Assembly: GCF_001431415.1 (NCBI RefSeq)
Contig: NZ_LDJI01000004.1
Span: 186,001 to 250,000 of the forward strand
From: Stenotrophomonas humi
Lineage (GTDB): Bacteria; Pseudomonadota; Gammaproteobacteria; Xanthomonadales; Xanthomonadaceae
DNA: 64,000 nucleotides
Direction: 5' to 3'
Shown here in pieces: positions 48,271 to 58,512 of this stretch. Both the position numbers and the translations under genes were made by a program. The notes under the pieces were generated by a model. The model saw only the letters and a program-made list of their open reading frames with translations, had not been told where the DNA came from and did no database searches. Position 1 is the first letter of the stretch. Each line of letters starts with the position of its first letter.

Positions 48271-48885
48271 ATGGGCGAGGTGTTGGCCCTGGATGAACTG
48301 ATGGCAGCGCGCACGGTGTGGCGTGCCAGCCGTGGCAGTGCGCTCAATCACGAGGGTGAATCCACCGGGCATGCGAACCTGGATGCGGTATTGCCGACCG
48401 GAGGCTGGCCGCGCAAGGCGCTGACCGAGTTGCTGCTGCCCGCCGATGGCGTGGGTGAGATTGCGCTGTTGCTGCCGACGCTGGCGCGAATGACCGCGGC
48501 CGGCAAGCGCGTGGTGCTGGTGGCGCCGCCCTACATTCCGTATGCGCCGGCATGGCAGTCCGGTGGCGTGGAATTGGCGGGCATGGAAGTGGTGGAGGCT
48601 GAATCACGTGATGCCCTATGGGCATTCGAGCAATGCCTGCGTAGTGGTGCGTGTTCGGCGGTGTTGGGTTGGCCGAAGACGGCCGATGCGCGTGCATTGC
48701 GGCGTCTGCAGGTGGCGGCCGACAGCGGCGATTGCTGCGGTTTTGCGCTGCGCGACCGACGGCATGCAGTGAACGCATCGCCGGCCGCGTTGCGGTTGGA
48801 ATACCTGCCCGCGCAAGACGCTTGGCAGGTGCGCAAATGCCGCGGCGGGCAGGTTCCCTCGCAGCCGCTGCGACTGGTGCAGTGA
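48271..48885 (+). CDS. imuA: Translesion synthesis accessory protein ImuA
   Basis: Protein of 204 residues from ATG 48271, two bases after the lexA2 stop. It is a RecA/SulA-related fold of the ImuA type: 'LDAVLPTGGWPRKALTELL', 'IALLLPTLARMTAAGKRVVLVAPPYIPYAPAW' and 'ALRRLQVAADSGDCCGFALR'. The Walker A region lacks the usual GK(S/T), as in many ImuA proteins. It works with ImuB and DnaE2 in damage-induced mutagenesis. Confidence 0.88.
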   Translation: MGEVLALDELMAARTVWRASRGSALNHEGESTGHANLDAVLPTGGWPRKALTELLLPADGVGEIALLLPTLARMTAAGKRVVLVAPPYIPYAPAWQSGGVELAGMEVVEAESRDALWAFEQCLRSGACSAVLGWPKTADARALRRLQVAADSGDCCGFALRDRRHAVNASPAALRLEYLPAQDAWQVRKCRGGQVPSQPLRLVQ

Positions 48886-48891
48886 ATCGCC

Positions 48892-50310
48892 ATGCTCTGG
48901 GCCTGCATTCTGCTGCCACAGCTGGCGCTGGACGCCGTCCTGCGGCGTCTGCCTGATCCGCATGAGCCGCTGGCACTGGTCGAAGGGCCGGCGCAACTGC
49001 GTCGTCTGCATGCGGTCAATGACAGCGCCTCCCAGCAGGGGTTGGTACCCGGCATGCGCTTGTCTGCCGCACACGCGTTGATGACGCAGGTGCGGACGCT
49101 GGATTACGACCCCAAGGCCGAGGCGCATTGGCATCGGTTTCTGGCCGCATGGGCGTACCGTCACAGTTCGCTGGTCAGCCAGCAGTGGTCGCACGCGATC
49201 GTGCTGGAAGTGCAGGCCAGCTTTCAGTTGTTCGGGCCATGGCCGCGGTTTGAACGACGCCTGCGCGGCGAACTGGAAACGCTGGGTTTCCGGCACCGCA
49301 TCGCGCTGGCGCCGACCCCGCGTGCGGCACGGGTGCTGGTGGGCTTGCGCGATGGCATGGTGGTGACGCAACCAGCGCAGATGCAGGCGATGCTGGACAA
49401 GGTGCCGGTACGGCGCGCGGCTCTGCCAGGGGACGCTGGCGAGCGTCTGCATCGCATGGGCGTGCGTACCCTGGCCGCGCTGCGGGCCTTGCCCAGCGAT
49501 GGCGTGCGCCGTCGCTTTGGTGGCGAGGTGCTCGAGCACCTGCGCAAGCTCTACGGCGAGGTTGATGATCCATTGACCTGCTACGCGCCGCCGGATCACT
49601 TCGACTCACGCCTGGAGCTGGGGTATGAAGTGGAAATGCACACCGCGCTGCTGTTCCCCCTGCGGCGTCTGATCGGCGACCTGTGCACTTATCTTTCCAT
49701 CCGCGATGGCGGCGTGCAGCGGTTTACGTTGCGATTGGAGCATGAGGAAGGCCATACCGACGTGGACGTCGGTCTGCTGGCAGCGGAACGCGCGCCGTCG
49801 ATGTTGTTTGAGCTGTCGCGCAATCGATTGGAACGGGTGGAGATACCGCGCCCGGTGGTGGCGATGCGTCTATTGGCACGTCAGTTGCCACCGTTCATTC
49901 CCGCCGCGCGTGACCTGTTCGACATGCGCCCACAGCAGGCGATGGATTGGCCGCATCTGCGCGAGCGGCTGCGCGCCCGGCTGGGTGATGACGCGGTCTA
50001 TCGCCTGGTGGCCGGTGACGACCCGCGCCCGGAACGCGCATGGCAACGGGTGGTCGGTGATGTACTTGCAGACACGACCGCGCCTGAGCGTCCACCACGC
50101 CCGACCTGGTTGTTGCCGCATCCGGTGCCATTGCGGGATTCGCGCATGCGCATCCTTTCAGGTCCCGAGCGGTTGGAAAGCGGTTGGTGGGACGGTGATG
50201 ACGCCCGTCGCGATTACTACGTGGTCGAAACCGCGCAGGGCCAGCGTGCCTGGGTGTTCGCGGCACCCGGCGAACAGCAGGGCTGGATGCTGCAGGGCTG
50301 GTTCGCATGA
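48892..50310 (+). CDS. imuB: Y-family polymerase-like protein ImuB (catalytically inactive type)
   Basis: Protein of 472 residues. The Y-family fold is recognisable ('[27 protein letters not shown]', '[27 protein letters not shown]'). The acidic residues of active polymerases are missing: the first strand reads '[12 protein letters not shown]' and the usual SxDE region '[13 protein letters not shown]'. 'RQLPPFI' near residue 322 may be a beta-clamp-binding motif. ImuB acts as a hub between DnaE2, ImuA and the clamp. The stop overlaps dnaE2 by 4 bases. Confidence 0.9.
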   Translation: MLWACILLPQLALDAVLRRLPDPHEPLALVEGPAQLRRLHAVNDSASQQGLVPGMRLSAAHALMTQVRTLDYDPKAEAHWHRFLAAWAYRHSSLVSQQWSHAIVLEVQASFQLFGPWPRFERRLRGELETLGFRHRIALAPTPRAARVLVGLRDGMVVTQPAQMQAMLDKVPVRRAALPGDAGERLHRMGVRTLAALRALPSDGVRRRFGGEVLEHLRKLYGEVDDPLTCYAPPDHFDSRLELGYEVEMHTALLFPLRRLIGDLCTYLSIRDGGVQRFTLRLEHEEGHTDVDVGLLAAERAPSMLFELSRNRLERVEIPRPVVAMRLLARQLPPFIPAARDLFDMRPQQAMDWPHLRERLRARLGDDAVYRLVAGDDPRPERAWQRVVGDVLADTTAPERPPRPTWLLPHPVPLRDSRMRILSGPERLESGWWDGDDARRDYYVVETAQGQRAWVFAAPGEQQGWMLQGWFA

Positions 50311-53300
50311 GCTGGGATGATCTGCCGCCTGGCGTGCAGCCCGATACGCCTGGGGCGAGGCCGTCACGCAGTTGGCGCGTGGGGCAGCGTTTGGGCCTGG
50401 CGGCCAATGACGACATCGCCCACCACGACCATGACGACAGCCCGGCCTATGCGGAGCTGCATTGCCTATCGGATTTTTCGTTCCTGCGTGGCGCGTCAAG
50501 TGCGGAGAAATTGTTCGAGCGTGCGCGTCACTGCGGCTACGAAGCACTGGCGATCACCGATGAGTGTTCATTGGCCGGCATCGTGCGTGCCTGGGAGGCG
50601 GCCAAGGCGACCGGTTTGAAACTGATCGTCGGCAGTGAATTCAAACTCAGTGATGGGTTGAGGCTGGTGTTGCTGGTCGAAAACGCCATCGGCTATCGCC
50701 AGTTGTGCAGCCTGATCAGCAAGGGCCGTCGCGCTGCCGCAAAAGGCGAATACCGTGTCAGCCGTGCGGATGTGGACAGCGAATTGAAAGGGCAGGCGAG
50801 GGGCCTGTTCGCGTTGTGGTTGCCGGGCAGGGAACCGGATGTGGGCGAGGGCGAATGGCTCAGTCAATGTTTTGGCGGGCATGCGTTTCTGGCCGTGGAG
50901 TTGCATCGGGAATGGAATGACGCCGAGCGGCTTTCGCAGCTGCTGGCTCTGGCGCGCACATTGAATCTGACGCCACTGGCCAGTGGTGATGTGCACATGG
51001 CATCGCGTCGTGACCGGATCGTGCAGGACACCTTGACTGCCATCCGCCACAACCTGCCGTTGGCTGAAGCCGGCGCACAGCTTTTCCGCAATGGCGAGCG
51101 GCATCTGCGTGCGCGGCGGACGTTGGGCAACATCTATCCGGCGGCCTTGTTGCAGGCGACCGTGCAGGTGGTTGAGCGCTGCCGGTTCGAGCTCAAGCGT
51201 GACACGGAATACCAGTACCCGGCCGAATTGGTGCCGGCAGGACATACACCGTCCAGCCATCTGCGCGAACTGACCGAAAACGGCATTGCTGAACGCTGGA
51301 ATGAGGCTAAGCCCCTGCCGCCCAACGTGCGTGACGACATCGAAAAAGAGTTGGCGTTGATCGCTGAACTCAAGTACGAGCCGTTCTTTCTGACGGTGCA
51401 CGACATCGTGCGTTTCGCGCGATCGCAGAACATCCTCTGCCAGGGGCGTGGGTCGTCGGCGAATTCGGCAGTCTGTTACGCGCTGGGGATCACGGCAGTG
51501 GACCCGGGCGAGAACCGGTTGCTGATCTCGCGTTTCCTGTCCAAGGCGCGCAACGAGCCGCCGGATATCGACGTGGACTTCGAGCACGAGCGGCGCGAGG
51601 AGGTGCTGCAGTACGTCTACAGGAAATACGGGCGCGCCCGCGCGGCGTTGGCAGCGACGGTCATCAGCTATCGCGGCAAGAGTGCGGTGCGCGACGTGGC
51701 CCGGGTCTTTGGCCTGCCGCCGGACCAGATCAGCCTGCTGTCCAACTGTTATGGCTGGGGCAACGGCGAAACGCCGATGGAGCAGCGCATCATCGAGGCT
51801 GGCTTTGACCTGGAGAATCCGCTGATCGCACGGGTGCTGCATGTGACTGAAAAGCTGCGCAACCACCCGCGGCATCTGTCGCAGCACGTGGGCGGGTTCG
51901 TGATTTCCGATAGGGCGCTGTCCAGCGTCGTGCCGGTGGAGAACGCGGCCATGGCCGAGCGCACCATCATCCAATGGGACAAGGACGATCTGGAAAGCAT
52001 GACGCTGCTCAAGGTCGATTGCCTGGCGCTGGGCATGCTTACCTGCCTGCGCAAGACGATGGATCTGGTGCGCGCGCATCGTGGGCGTGACTTCGAGCTG
52101 GCCACCATTCCGTCCGAGGATCAGCAGACTTACGCAATGATCCAGCGCGCCGACACCATCGGCGTGTTCCAGATCGAATCGCGTGCGCAGATGGCGATGC
52201 TGCCGCGACTGAAACCGGAAACGTTCTACGACCTGGTGATCGAAGTGGCGATCGTGCGCCCGGGGCCGATCCAGGGCGACATGGTGCATCCCTATCTGAG
52301 GCGCCGTCAGGGCCTGGAACCGGTGAGCTATCCCTCCGAGGGGGTGGAGAAGATCCTCGGCAAGACACTGGGGATTCCGTTGTTCCAGGAACAGGTGATG
52401 GAACTGGTGATGCATGCCGGCTACGACGCCGACGAGGCCGACCATCTGCGCCGCTCGATGGCGGCCTGGCGGCGCGGCGGCGATATGGAGCAGCACCGCA
52501 CGCGTATTCGCGAATTGATGGAGGGCAAGGGGTATTCGTCCGAGTTCATCGACCAGATTTTCGAGCAGATCAAGGGCTTTGGTTCCTACGGTTTCCCGCA
52601 GAGCCATGCGGCCTCATTCGCCAAGCTGGTCTATGCCAGCTGCTGGTTCAAGCGGCATGAGCCGGCAGCGTTTGCCTGCGGCCTGCTGAACTCGCAGCCG
52701 ATGGGGTTCTATTCGGCCAGTCAGATCGTGCAGGACGCGCGCCGTGGTTGTGCCGAACGCGCGCCGGTGGAAGTGCTGCCGGTTGATGTGATGTGCAGCG
52801 ACTGGGACAACCTGCTGCAGGGAGGCCGGCCGTGGCGTAGCGAGGCCGATCCCGGCGAGCAGCCGGCGCTGCGCCTGGGCCTGCGCCAGGTGGCGGGTTT
52901 TTCCGAAGCGGCCGCCTGTGCGCTGATGGCCGCACGCGCACAGCGTGCTTTCAGCAGCGTGGCCGACCTGTGTTTGCGCGCGGCGCTTGATGGCAAGGCG
53001 CGCGAAGCGCTGGCCGAGGCAGGGGCGCTGCAGTCGCTGGTGGGCAACCGCAATGCGGCGCGCTGGGCGGTGGCCGGTGTCGAGCGCAAAAGGCCGTTGT
53101 TGCCGGGCAGCCCGGAAGAACTGCCGGTGGCATTGCATGCGCCGGGAACGGGCGAGGAGATACTGTCCGATTACAACAGCACCGGCCTGACCCTGCGCCA
53201 GCATCCGATGGCAGTGCTGCGCGCGGAGATGACGCAGCGGCGGATCATCGGGCTGGAGGCACTGCGCAGGCGACCGCACGGCAGTGGTGCGCACGTAGCC

Positions 53301-53564
53301 GGATTGGTGACACAGCGGCAGCGGCCAGGCACGGCCAAGGGCACGATCTTCGTCACGCTGGAAGACGAGCACGGCATGATCAACGTCATTGTCTGGCCGC
53401 ATGTGGCACTGCGTCGTCGGCGTGCATTGCTGGAATCACGGCTGATGGCGGTGCGCGGCCGTTGGGAGCGGGTGGACGGAGTGGAGCATCTGATCGCTGG
53501 CGATCTTTACGACCTGAGTGAGCTGCTGGGCGAACTGCAGGTGGAGTCGCGTGATTTCCATTGA
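50307..53564 (+). CDS. dnaE2: Error-prone DNA polymerase DnaE2 (ImuC)
   Basis: Protein of 1085 residues, shorter than replicative DnaE (about 1160-1180), as is normal for DnaE2. A PHP domain comes first ('[40 protein letters not shown]', positions ~46-90). The polymerase core has '[17 protein letters not shown]' and the catalytic Asp residues in '[17 protein letters not shown]' (~410-430). An HhH/OB region ends the chain ('[25 protein letters not shown]'). It copies past lesions with errors in the SOS response. Confidence 0.95.
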   Translation: MSWDDLPPGVQPDTPGARPSRSWRVGQRLGLAANDDIAHHDHDDSPAYAELHCLSDFSFLRGASSAEKLFERARHCGYEALAITDECSLAGIVRAWEAAKATGLKLIVGSEFKLSDGLRLVLLVENAIGYRQLCSLISKGRRAAAKGEYRVSRADVDSELKGQARGLFALWLPGREPDVGEGEWLSQCFGGHAFLAVELHREWNDAERLSQLLALARTLNLTPLASGDVHMASRRDRIVQDTLTAIRHNLPLAEAGAQLFRNGERHLRARRTLGNIYPAALLQATVQVVERCRFELKRDTEYQYPAELVPAGHTPSSHLRELTENGIAERWNEAKPLPPNVRDDIEKELALIAELKYEPFFLTVHDIVRFARSQNILCQGRGSSANSAVCYALGITAVDPGENRLLISRFLSKARNEPPDIDVDFEHERREEVLQYVYRKYGRARAALAATVISYRGKSAVRDVARVFGLPPDQISLLSNCYGWGNGETPMEQRIIEAGFDLENPLIARVLHVTEKLRNHPRHLSQHVGGFVISDRALSSVVPVENAAMAERTIIQWDKDDLESMTLLKVDCLALGMLTCLRKTMDLVRAHRGRDFELATIPSEDQQTYAMIQRADTIGVFQIESRAQMAMLPRLKPETFYDLVIEVAIVRPGPIQGDMVHPYLRRRQGLEPVSYPSEGVEKILGKTLGIPLFQEQVMELVMHAGYDADEADHLRRSMAAWRRGGDMEQHRTRIRELMEGKGYSSEFIDQIFEQIKGFGSYGFPQSHAASFAKLVYASCWFKRHEPAAFACGLLNSQPMGFYSASQIVQDARRGCAERAPVEVLPVDVMCSDWDNLLQGGRPWRSEADPGEQPALRLGLRQVAGFSEAAACALMAARAQRAFSSVADLCLRAALDGKAREALAEAGALQSLVGNRNAARWAVAGVERKRPLLPGSPEELPVALHAPGTGEEILSDYNSTGLTLRQHPMAVLRAEMTQRRIIGLEALRRRPHGSGAHVAGLVTQRQRPGTAKGTIFVTLEDEHGMINVIVWPHVALRRRRALLESRLMAVRGRWERVDGVEHLIAGDLYDLSELLGELQVESRDFH

Positions 53565-53695
53565 GCGTGCGATTTGCCTGTCCAGCCACTTCGCCATTGA
53601 ACCCGGCATGTAGGTGCGGTTTTTTTGGGGGTTTTACTGGAAATTTGTGATTCATCACTTTAACGTGCGCGCATTCGCATGATGAGGAACACGTG

Positions 53696-53977
53696 ATGGG
53701 CGACAAGAAATCCCCGTCCGCGCCGGTTGCAGAGCCTGAAGCGCCACGCAAACGTGGGCGGCCAAAGATCTACAGCGAGCCGCTGTCACAGGCCGAGCGC
53801 GCGCGCCGCTACCGCGCCAAACGGGCCAATGATTTCAGCCCGCCCGATGAGATGCGTGACACCGCATTGATCGACGCGCTGCGCTGGTGCATCACCCACC
53901 AGCATGAAACGGTGGATCTCTATCTGGAAGAGCTGGTACGCCGGTTCCACAGCAAGGGCGCTGAAGCGCTCAAGTAA
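53696..53977 (+). CDS. Small basic protein with an AT-hook-like motif
   Basis: Protein of 93 residues from ATG 53696 with GAGGA 7 bases upstream. An N-terminal AT-hook-like segment 'RKRGRPKIY' (18-26) is followed by a basic helix 'QAERARRYRAKRAND', then an acidic helical C-terminus ('ALIDALRWCITHQHETVDLYLEELVRRF'). A minor-groove DNA-binding role is likely. It follows dnaE2 by 131 bp; the gap holds the imperfect palindrome GTGATTCATCAC at 53647-53658 but no second LexA2 box. The target is unknown. Confidence 0.7.
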   Translation: MGDKKSPSAPVAEPEAPRKRGRPKIYSEPLSQAERARRYRAKRANDFSPPDEMRDTALIDALRWCITHQHETVDLYLEELVRRFHSKGAEALK

Positions 53978-54078
53978 GAAGAGGCGTTGCCCGATTGCGC
54001 AGGGCTGATTTGACCCTGACCCCCATTCAAGAGCAAGCTCACCCGGCACGTTGTCGTTTCCATCCAACAGGAGGATTC

Positions 54079-54408
54079 ATGACTGTCGCCTCTTCCATGC
54101 CCGCCTCGGGCAGCAAACAACCTCCTTCACGGCTTTGGCGTGTGTTCTGGCTGCAGGGCGTGATCCCCAGCAACATTCTCTGGGCGGTGGCGGTATGGGC
54201 GTTGTCGCAGGGCAGGACGCCGCTGCTGCTGGCCATGTTTGCATTGCTGCTGCTCTATACCGGCTGGATCATTCCGGCGGTATGGCGGGCCGCTCCCAGC
54301 GCCCACAACCCCAACTGGGGCGTGGCCGCACGCGGCCTCACCGTGGCCTGGGGCCTGAACACGGTGCTGGTCGTGTTCTTCCTGACCCTGCAGCTGGTGG
54401 CTCAGTAA
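54079..54408 (+). CDS. Small membrane protein with three helices
   Basis: Protein of 109 residues from ATG 54079 with ACAGGAGG before it. Hydrophobic helices lie at about 22-40, 46-66 and 85-106; there is no signal peptide and no Cys. It begins 'MTVASSMPASGSKQPPSRLWRVFWLQGVIPSNI'-like (first 30 residues polar, then membrane). I recognise no family. Its end overlaps the convergent gene by 7 bases. Confidence 0.62.
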   Translation: MTVASSMPASGSKQPPSRLWRVFWLQGVIPSNILWAVAVWALSQGRTPLLLAMFALLLLYTGWIIPAVWRAAPSAHNPNWGVAARGLTVAWGLNTVLVVFFLTLQLVAQ

Positions 54409-54806
54409 AACTGGATGGGATTGCCATCGCGGCCGAAAGCGGCAAAGCGGCTGATCTGCCCGTCGTTGATGGCGTTGACCATCAGCTGCAAGGGGCGGGC
54501 CGCCTCATCGCTGGAGGGGGCGAAACCGGCGCGGCCGTCCATCGCTGCGACGAACAGTACATCCCAGTTCATGCCGGTGTTGCCGGATTCAGCAGCCAGC
54601 GCCGCAAACGAAGTGACCTCGTGCGGGGCCTTGTCCACGCACAGCACCGGGCTCAGGGTCCCGCCCTCACCGCTGGCATGGCGGTCGTGCTGGTCGGATG
54701 TTGGGGATTCAGGCAGGTCGGCGCGGGCGAACACGAACAACAGGCGTTGCGGTTCGGCCTGTTGGCCTGCCGCATGCAGCAGGCCGTCGAAGTCATTGAG
54801 CATCAT
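54402..54806 (-). CDS. Conserved unknown protein (often mislabelled ribonucleotide reductase subunit alpha)
   Basis: Protein of 134 residues starting with the ATG pair at 54801-54806. It reads 'MMLNDFDGLLHAAGQQAEP', 'QRLLFVFARADLPE', 'GGTLSPVLCVDKAPHEVTSFAALAAES', 'WDVLFVAAMDGRAGFAPSSDEA' and ends 'NPIQFY'. This is a small cytoplasmic family of Gammaproteobacteria that databases sometimes name after ribonucleotide reductase without cause; it has none of that enzyme's motifs. The function is unknown. It is convergent with the membrane protein gene and divergent from moaA. Confidence 0.65.
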   Translation of the reverse strand: MMLNDFDGLLHAAGQQAEPQRLLFVFARADLPESPTSDQHDRHASGEGGTLSPVLCVDKAPHEVTSFAALAAESGNTGMNWDVLFVAAMDGRAGFAPSSDEAARPLQLMVNAINDGQISRFAAFGRDGNPIQFY

Positions 54807-54879
54807 GAGCGCTGTCACACGGTGTGGGCATCTGAGCGGGCATGCTGCCACAACGCAGGCGAACCCGGCAGGCTGGGCA

Positions 54880-54921
54880 TTGATTTAAGTCATGCCATCG
54901 CGACGTTGTCCCCCGTAGGCT
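54880..54921 (+). promoter_or_regulatory. FNR/ANR-type promoter of the molybdenum cofactor operon
   Basis: TTGAT-TTAA-GTCAT at 54880-54893 differs from the ANR consensus TTGAT-n4-RTCAA only in the last base. Centred 41.5 bases upstream of a start near 54928, it would be a class II activator site. TAGGCT at 54916-54921 is in the right place for the -10 box. The moaA ATG follows about 68 bases after that start. Confidence 0.6.
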
Positions 54922-54995
54922 GACCATCAATCAATGCGGTGAGGGCAGCTCCGGGTGCCGGGTGTTCGAATATGGAGTCAGAAGGTGGAACAGCC

Positions 54996-55976
54996 ATGAG
55001 CCAACTCACCGACGGCTTCGGCCGCAGTTTTCCTTATCTGCGGCTGTCGCTCACCGAAGCCTGCAACTTCCGTTGCAGCTATTGCCTGCCGGATGGCTAC
55101 CAGGCCGACGGCCGGCCGCAGTTCCTGTCGGTGGCCGAAATCGAGCGGCTGGTACGTGCGTTCGCCACCCTGGGCATGCACAAGATCCGCCTTACCGGCG
55201 GTGAGCCGAGCCTGCGCAAGGATCTCGATCAGATCATCGAAACCGTGGCACGGGTGCCGGGTATCCGCAAGGTGGCCATCACCACCAATGGCTGTCTGCT
55301 GCCGCGCCGTTTGCCGGGCTGGCACCGCGCCGGGCTGACCGCGTTGAACGTGAGCATGGACAGCCTGCGCCGTGAGCGCTTCCATGCCATCACCGGCCAC
55401 GATCGCCTGCCCGAAGTGCTGGAAGGCATTGCGATGGCGCAGCAACTGGGGCTGCAGTCGATCAAGCTCAATGCGGTGCTGCTGCGTGACCGCAACGACG
55501 ACGAGCTGCCGGATTGGATGGAATTCCTGCGTGAGCGGCCGGTGAGCGTGCGCTTCATCGAGCTGATGCGCACCGGCGACAACCGGAATTATTTCGAGCG
55601 GCATCACCTGAATGCCGACGTGGTGATCAACCAGTTGGAAGCTGCCGGTTGGCATCTGCGTCCGCGTGCTGCCGACGCCGGGCCCGCACGCGAATTCACA
55701 CATCCGGACTACCGTGGCAGCTTCGGCATCATCGCCCCGTATTCCAGGGATTTCTGCAAAGGCTGCAATCGCCTGCGGGTAACCGCAAAGGGTGACCTGC
55801 GGCTATGCCTGTTCGGTGACTTCGGCGTGGCCCTGCGGCCGTTGCTGCAGTCCGACGAAGACCATGACGCGCTGTTGGCGCGCATCACCACCCAGCTCGG
55901 TCTCAAAGCGGCCGGGCATGGGTTGCACCAGGGCCTGACCGGCCTCACGCCGCATCTGGCTTCAATTGGGGGATAG
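54996..55976 (+). CDS. moaA: GTP 3',8-cyclase MoaA
   Basis: Protein of 326 residues from ATG 54996. It is a radical SAM enzyme: N-terminal cluster motif 'CNFRCSYC' (C-x3-C-x2-C, ~25) and C-terminal 4Fe-4S cluster 'DFCKGCNRLR' plus 'LRLCLFG'. The chain ends in Gly-Gly, which MoaA needs for catalysis. It converts GTP to the cyclic precursor of molybdopterin together with MoaC. It is the first gene of a seven-gene operon with gaps of 10 bases or less. Confidence 0.95.
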   Translation: MSQLTDGFGRSFPYLRLSLTEACNFRCSYCLPDGYQADGRPQFLSVAEIERLVRAFATLGMHKIRLTGGEPSLRKDLDQIIETVARVPGIRKVAITTNGCLLPRRLPGWHRAGLTALNVSMDSLRRERFHAITGHDRLPEVLEGIAMAQQLGLQSIKLNAVLLRDRNDDELPDWMEFLRERPVSVRFIELMRTGDNRNYFERHHLNADVVINQLEAAGWHLRPRAADAGPAREFTHPDYRGSFGIIAPYSRDFCKGCNRLRVTAKGDLRLCLFGDFGVALRPLLQSDEDHDALLARITTQLGLKAAGHGLHQGLTGLTPHLASIGG

Positions 55977-55984
55977 AGAACACG

Positions 55985-56998
55985 ATGAGTGGTGAAATGA
56001 ATGCGGCCTTCCACATGGCCGATGTCCGCAACAAGCGCATCACCCGTCGCCGCGCGGTAGCCGTGGGCGAATTGATTGCCGGGCCGGTGGCCTATCCGCT
56101 GATCGTCGAACGGCGCCTGCCCAAGGGCGATGCGCTGGTGATGGCGGAAATTGCCGGCCTGCAGGGCGCCAAGATGGCCTCGGCGTTGATGCCGCTGTGT
56201 CATCCGTTGCCGCTGGAGCTGGTGCATGTCTATTGCGCGCCGGTGCCGGAGCGGCATGCCATCCGCGTATGGTGCGAATGCGCCAGCGAGGCGCGTACCG
56301 GCGTGGAAATGGAAGCGCTGGCCGGCGTCAATGCTGCGTTGCTGACGCTCTACGACCTGAGCAAGCCGGTGGAGCCGGCACTGGAAATCAGCGCCATCCG
56401 CCTGTTGTTCAAGGAGGGAGGCAAGAGCGGGCTGTGGCTGCACCCGCAAGGCATGGACGACGCCGAACGCGAGCGTTTCCAGCCGCGCCCACCGCGTGGT
56501 TTGCAGGGTGCTCGTTGTGCGGTGATCACCCTCAGCGACCGCGCCAGCCAAGGCGACTATGCCGACGAATCCGGCCCGCGCCTGGTGCAGGGGTTGCAGG
56601 CCATCGGTGGCGATGTAGGCATTGTTGAAGTGCTGCCCGACGGCGTCGAGCCCTTGGCTACGCGGCTGTATGCACTGGCCAACGATGGCGTGCGGCTCTG
56701 CCTGTGCACGGGTGGTACCGGGTTGGGGCCGCGCGATCTCACCCCGGAAGCGCTGCAGTCACTGGGTGGTCGCCGTGTCGACGGGCTGGCCGAAATGCTG
56801 CGCAGCCTGAGTGCACAGCACACACAACAGGCGTGGCTCAGTCGCGCCGACGTGGTGCAGCTGGGCGACATGCTGGTGTTCGCACTGCCGGGTAGCCCGC
56901 GCGCCGCCAGCCAGTGTCTGGACATCCTGGCGCCGGTGCTAGGCCATGCATTGGCGATGATGGATGGTCAGAGCCACGGCAAGGGCAGCCACGCATGA
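55985..56998 (+). CDS. moaCB: Fused MoaC-MoaB, molybdenum cofactor biosynthesis
   Basis: Protein of 337 residues. Residues ~1-155 are MoaC: 'VRNKRITRRRAVAVGE', 'GAKMASALMPLCHPLPL' and 'EARTGVEMEALAGVNAALLTLYDL'. Residues ~170-330 are MoaB/MogA-like: 'CAVITLSDRASQGDYADESGP' and the MPT-binding 'CTGGTGLGPRDLTPEAL'. The first half forms cyclic pyranopterin monophosphate; the second adenylylates molybdopterin before Mo insertion. MoaC/MoaB fusions are known. The stop overlaps moeA by 4 bases. Confidence 0.92.
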   Translation: MSGEMNAAFHMADVRNKRITRRRAVAVGELIAGPVAYPLIVERRLPKGDALVMAEIAGLQGAKMASALMPLCHPLPLELVHVYCAPVPERHAIRVWCECASEARTGVEMEALAGVNAALLTLYDLSKPVEPALEISAIRLLFKEGGKSGLWLHPQGMDDAERERFQPRPPRGLQGARCAVITLSDRASQGDYADESGPRLVQGLQAIGGDVGIVEVLPDGVEPLATRLYALANDGVRLCLCTGGTGLGPRDLTPEALQSLGGRRVDGLAEMLRSLSAQHTQQAWLSRADVVQLGDMLVFALPGSPRAASQCLDILAPVLGHALAMMDGQSHGKGSHA

Positions 56999-58254
56999 TC
57001 AGTTACGGCGAAGCATTGCTGCAGTTGCTGGCCGCGGCGGAGCCGCTGCCTGCGCAGAACGTGCCGGTGGATCAGGCCGAAGGGCGCGTGCTGGCCGCTG
57101 CTGTCACCAGCACCCAGGCGCTGCCGCCATTCGACAATGCGGCAATGGATGGCTTTGCCTTGTGTGCGGGCGGTGAAGTGATTGCCGCCGGCAGCACCTT
57201 CGAGGTGCAGGGCTGGCAGGCCGCTGGTGACGTGGCGGCGGAGGGGAGTGGCCAGAGCGCATGGGAAATCATGACCGGCGCGCGCATGCCCAGTGGCTTG
57301 GACAGCGTGGTGCCGGTGGAGCAGGTTGATGTTGTCGATGCCCGCAACGGCCGGCCATTGCGCATCCGCCTGCGCGAGCAGGTCAAGCCCGGTCAGCATG
57401 TGCGCCTGCGTGGCCAGGACGTGGAAGACGGCGAAGAGGTGCTCGCGGCAACCGCCACGCTGGACATCAATGCACTGACGCTGCTGCATGCCATCGGCGC
57501 GGCGAATGTAGCGGTTCAGCCGCAGCCGAAAGTGGCGGTGATCGCCACCGGCAAGGAGCTGGTCAGCGATGCCGCACAGGCATTGGAATCCGGCCAGATC
57601 CGCGACAGCAACCGGCCTTATCTGGTCCGCCGGCTGCAGGCCGCAGGCGCGGAAGTGGTGTGGCAGGGCGCGGTTGGCGATGACGTGGCAGCATTCGATC
57701 GTGTGCTCGACGTTGCCTTGGCCGCAGGTGCGAAAGTGCTTGTCAGCACCGGTGCGGTATCGCAGGGACGCTACGATTTCATTCCTGATGCGCTGCGTGC
57801 GCGTGGTGCGCAGATCATCTTCCATAAGGTGGCCATCCGTCCCGGCAAGCCGCTGCTGTTCGCGCGGCTGGCCGACGGTGCGTTGTATTTCGGTCTGCCC
57901 GGCAATCCGATCTCGGCAGCGGTAGGTCAGCGGTTCTTCGTTGAACCGGTGCTGCGACGCATGCTCGGTCTGCTCGAAGAGCCGGCGTTGCAGTTGCCGT
58001 TGCAGGCAGACGTGCGCAAGCCAAGCGGCCTGCGCATGCATGCGCGCGCACGGGTTGAACTGGATGCACGTGGCCAGCTGTCGGTGCGGGTGCTTTCCGG
58101 GCAGGAATCCTTCCGTTTGAAAACCATGCTCAAAGCCAATGCCTGGGCGGTGCTGGAGGGCGAGGGCGACCTTGCCGTTGCCGGCAGCCGCGTCCGCGTG
58201 CAGGGCTGGGGCCATCGCGACCCGGTGCAGTTGGCGCTACAGGAGTCACCATGA
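56995..58254 (+). CDS. moeA: Molybdopterin molybdotransferase MoeA
   Basis: Protein of 419 residues. The N-terminal domain has 'ALPPFDNAAMDGFAL' and 'AWEIMTGARMPSGLDSVVP'. The MogA-like domain has 'KVAVIATGKELV', 'IRDSNRPYLVRRLQAAGAEV' and 'VSTGAVSQGRYDFIPDALR', where most MoeA proteins have GGVSVGDYD. It ends with the beta domain after 'FGLPGNPISAAV'. It inserts molybdate into adenylylated molybdopterin. The SQGRYD variant replaces an Asp of the usual loop and deserves a note. Confidence 0.92.
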   Translation: MISYGEALLQLLAAAEPLPAQNVPVDQAEGRVLAAAVTSTQALPPFDNAAMDGFALCAGGEVIAAGSTFEVQGWQAAGDVAAEGSGQSAWEIMTGARMPSGLDSVVPVEQVDVVDARNGRPLRIRLREQVKPGQHVRLRGQDVEDGEEVLAATATLDINALTLLHAIGAANVAVQPQPKVAVIATGKELVSDAAQALESGQIRDSNRPYLVRRLQAAGAEVVWQGAVGDDVAAFDRVLDVALAAGAKVLVSTGAVSQGRYDFIPDALRARGAQIIFHKVAIRPGKPLLFARLADGALYFGLPGNPISAAVGQRFFVEPVLRRMLGLLEEPALQLPLQADVRKPSGLRMHARARVELDARGQLSVRVLSGQESFRLKTMLKANAWAVLEGEGDLAVAGSRVRVQGWGHRDPVQLALQESP

Positions 58255-58511
58255 AACAAGTAACTGTTCAGTTGTTCGGTGCGTTCTCGGCGTTGGACCC
58301 AAGCCGAGAAATCGCGGTGCAGATCCACGGTGAACATATCGCTGATCTGCGCAGTGCCCTGCGCGAATTGATTGCACAACGCTGGCCGCAGTTCCGTGCC
58401 GGCCTGTTGGACTACTCGGCGTTTGCCGATGAACATCGTGTGCTGCGTGACAACGAACGCTTGCCCGATGATGGCCGCGTCGCGATCCTGCCGCCGGTCA
58501 GTGGAGGCTGA
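58251..58511 (+). CDS. moaD: Molybdopterin synthase sulfur carrier subunit MoaD
   Basis: Protein of 86 residues, a beta-grasp fold ending 'LPPVSGG'. The C-terminal Gly-Gly is thiocarboxylated and enters the MoaE active site. It overlaps moeA by 4 bases and precedes moaE by 1 base. No moeB gene, which activates MoaD, is in the window. Confidence 0.9.
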   Translation: MKQVTVQLFGAFSALDPSREIAVQIHGEHIADLRSALRELIAQRWPQFRAGLLDYSAFADEHRVLRDNERLPDDGRVAILPPVSGG

Positions 58512-58512
58512 G

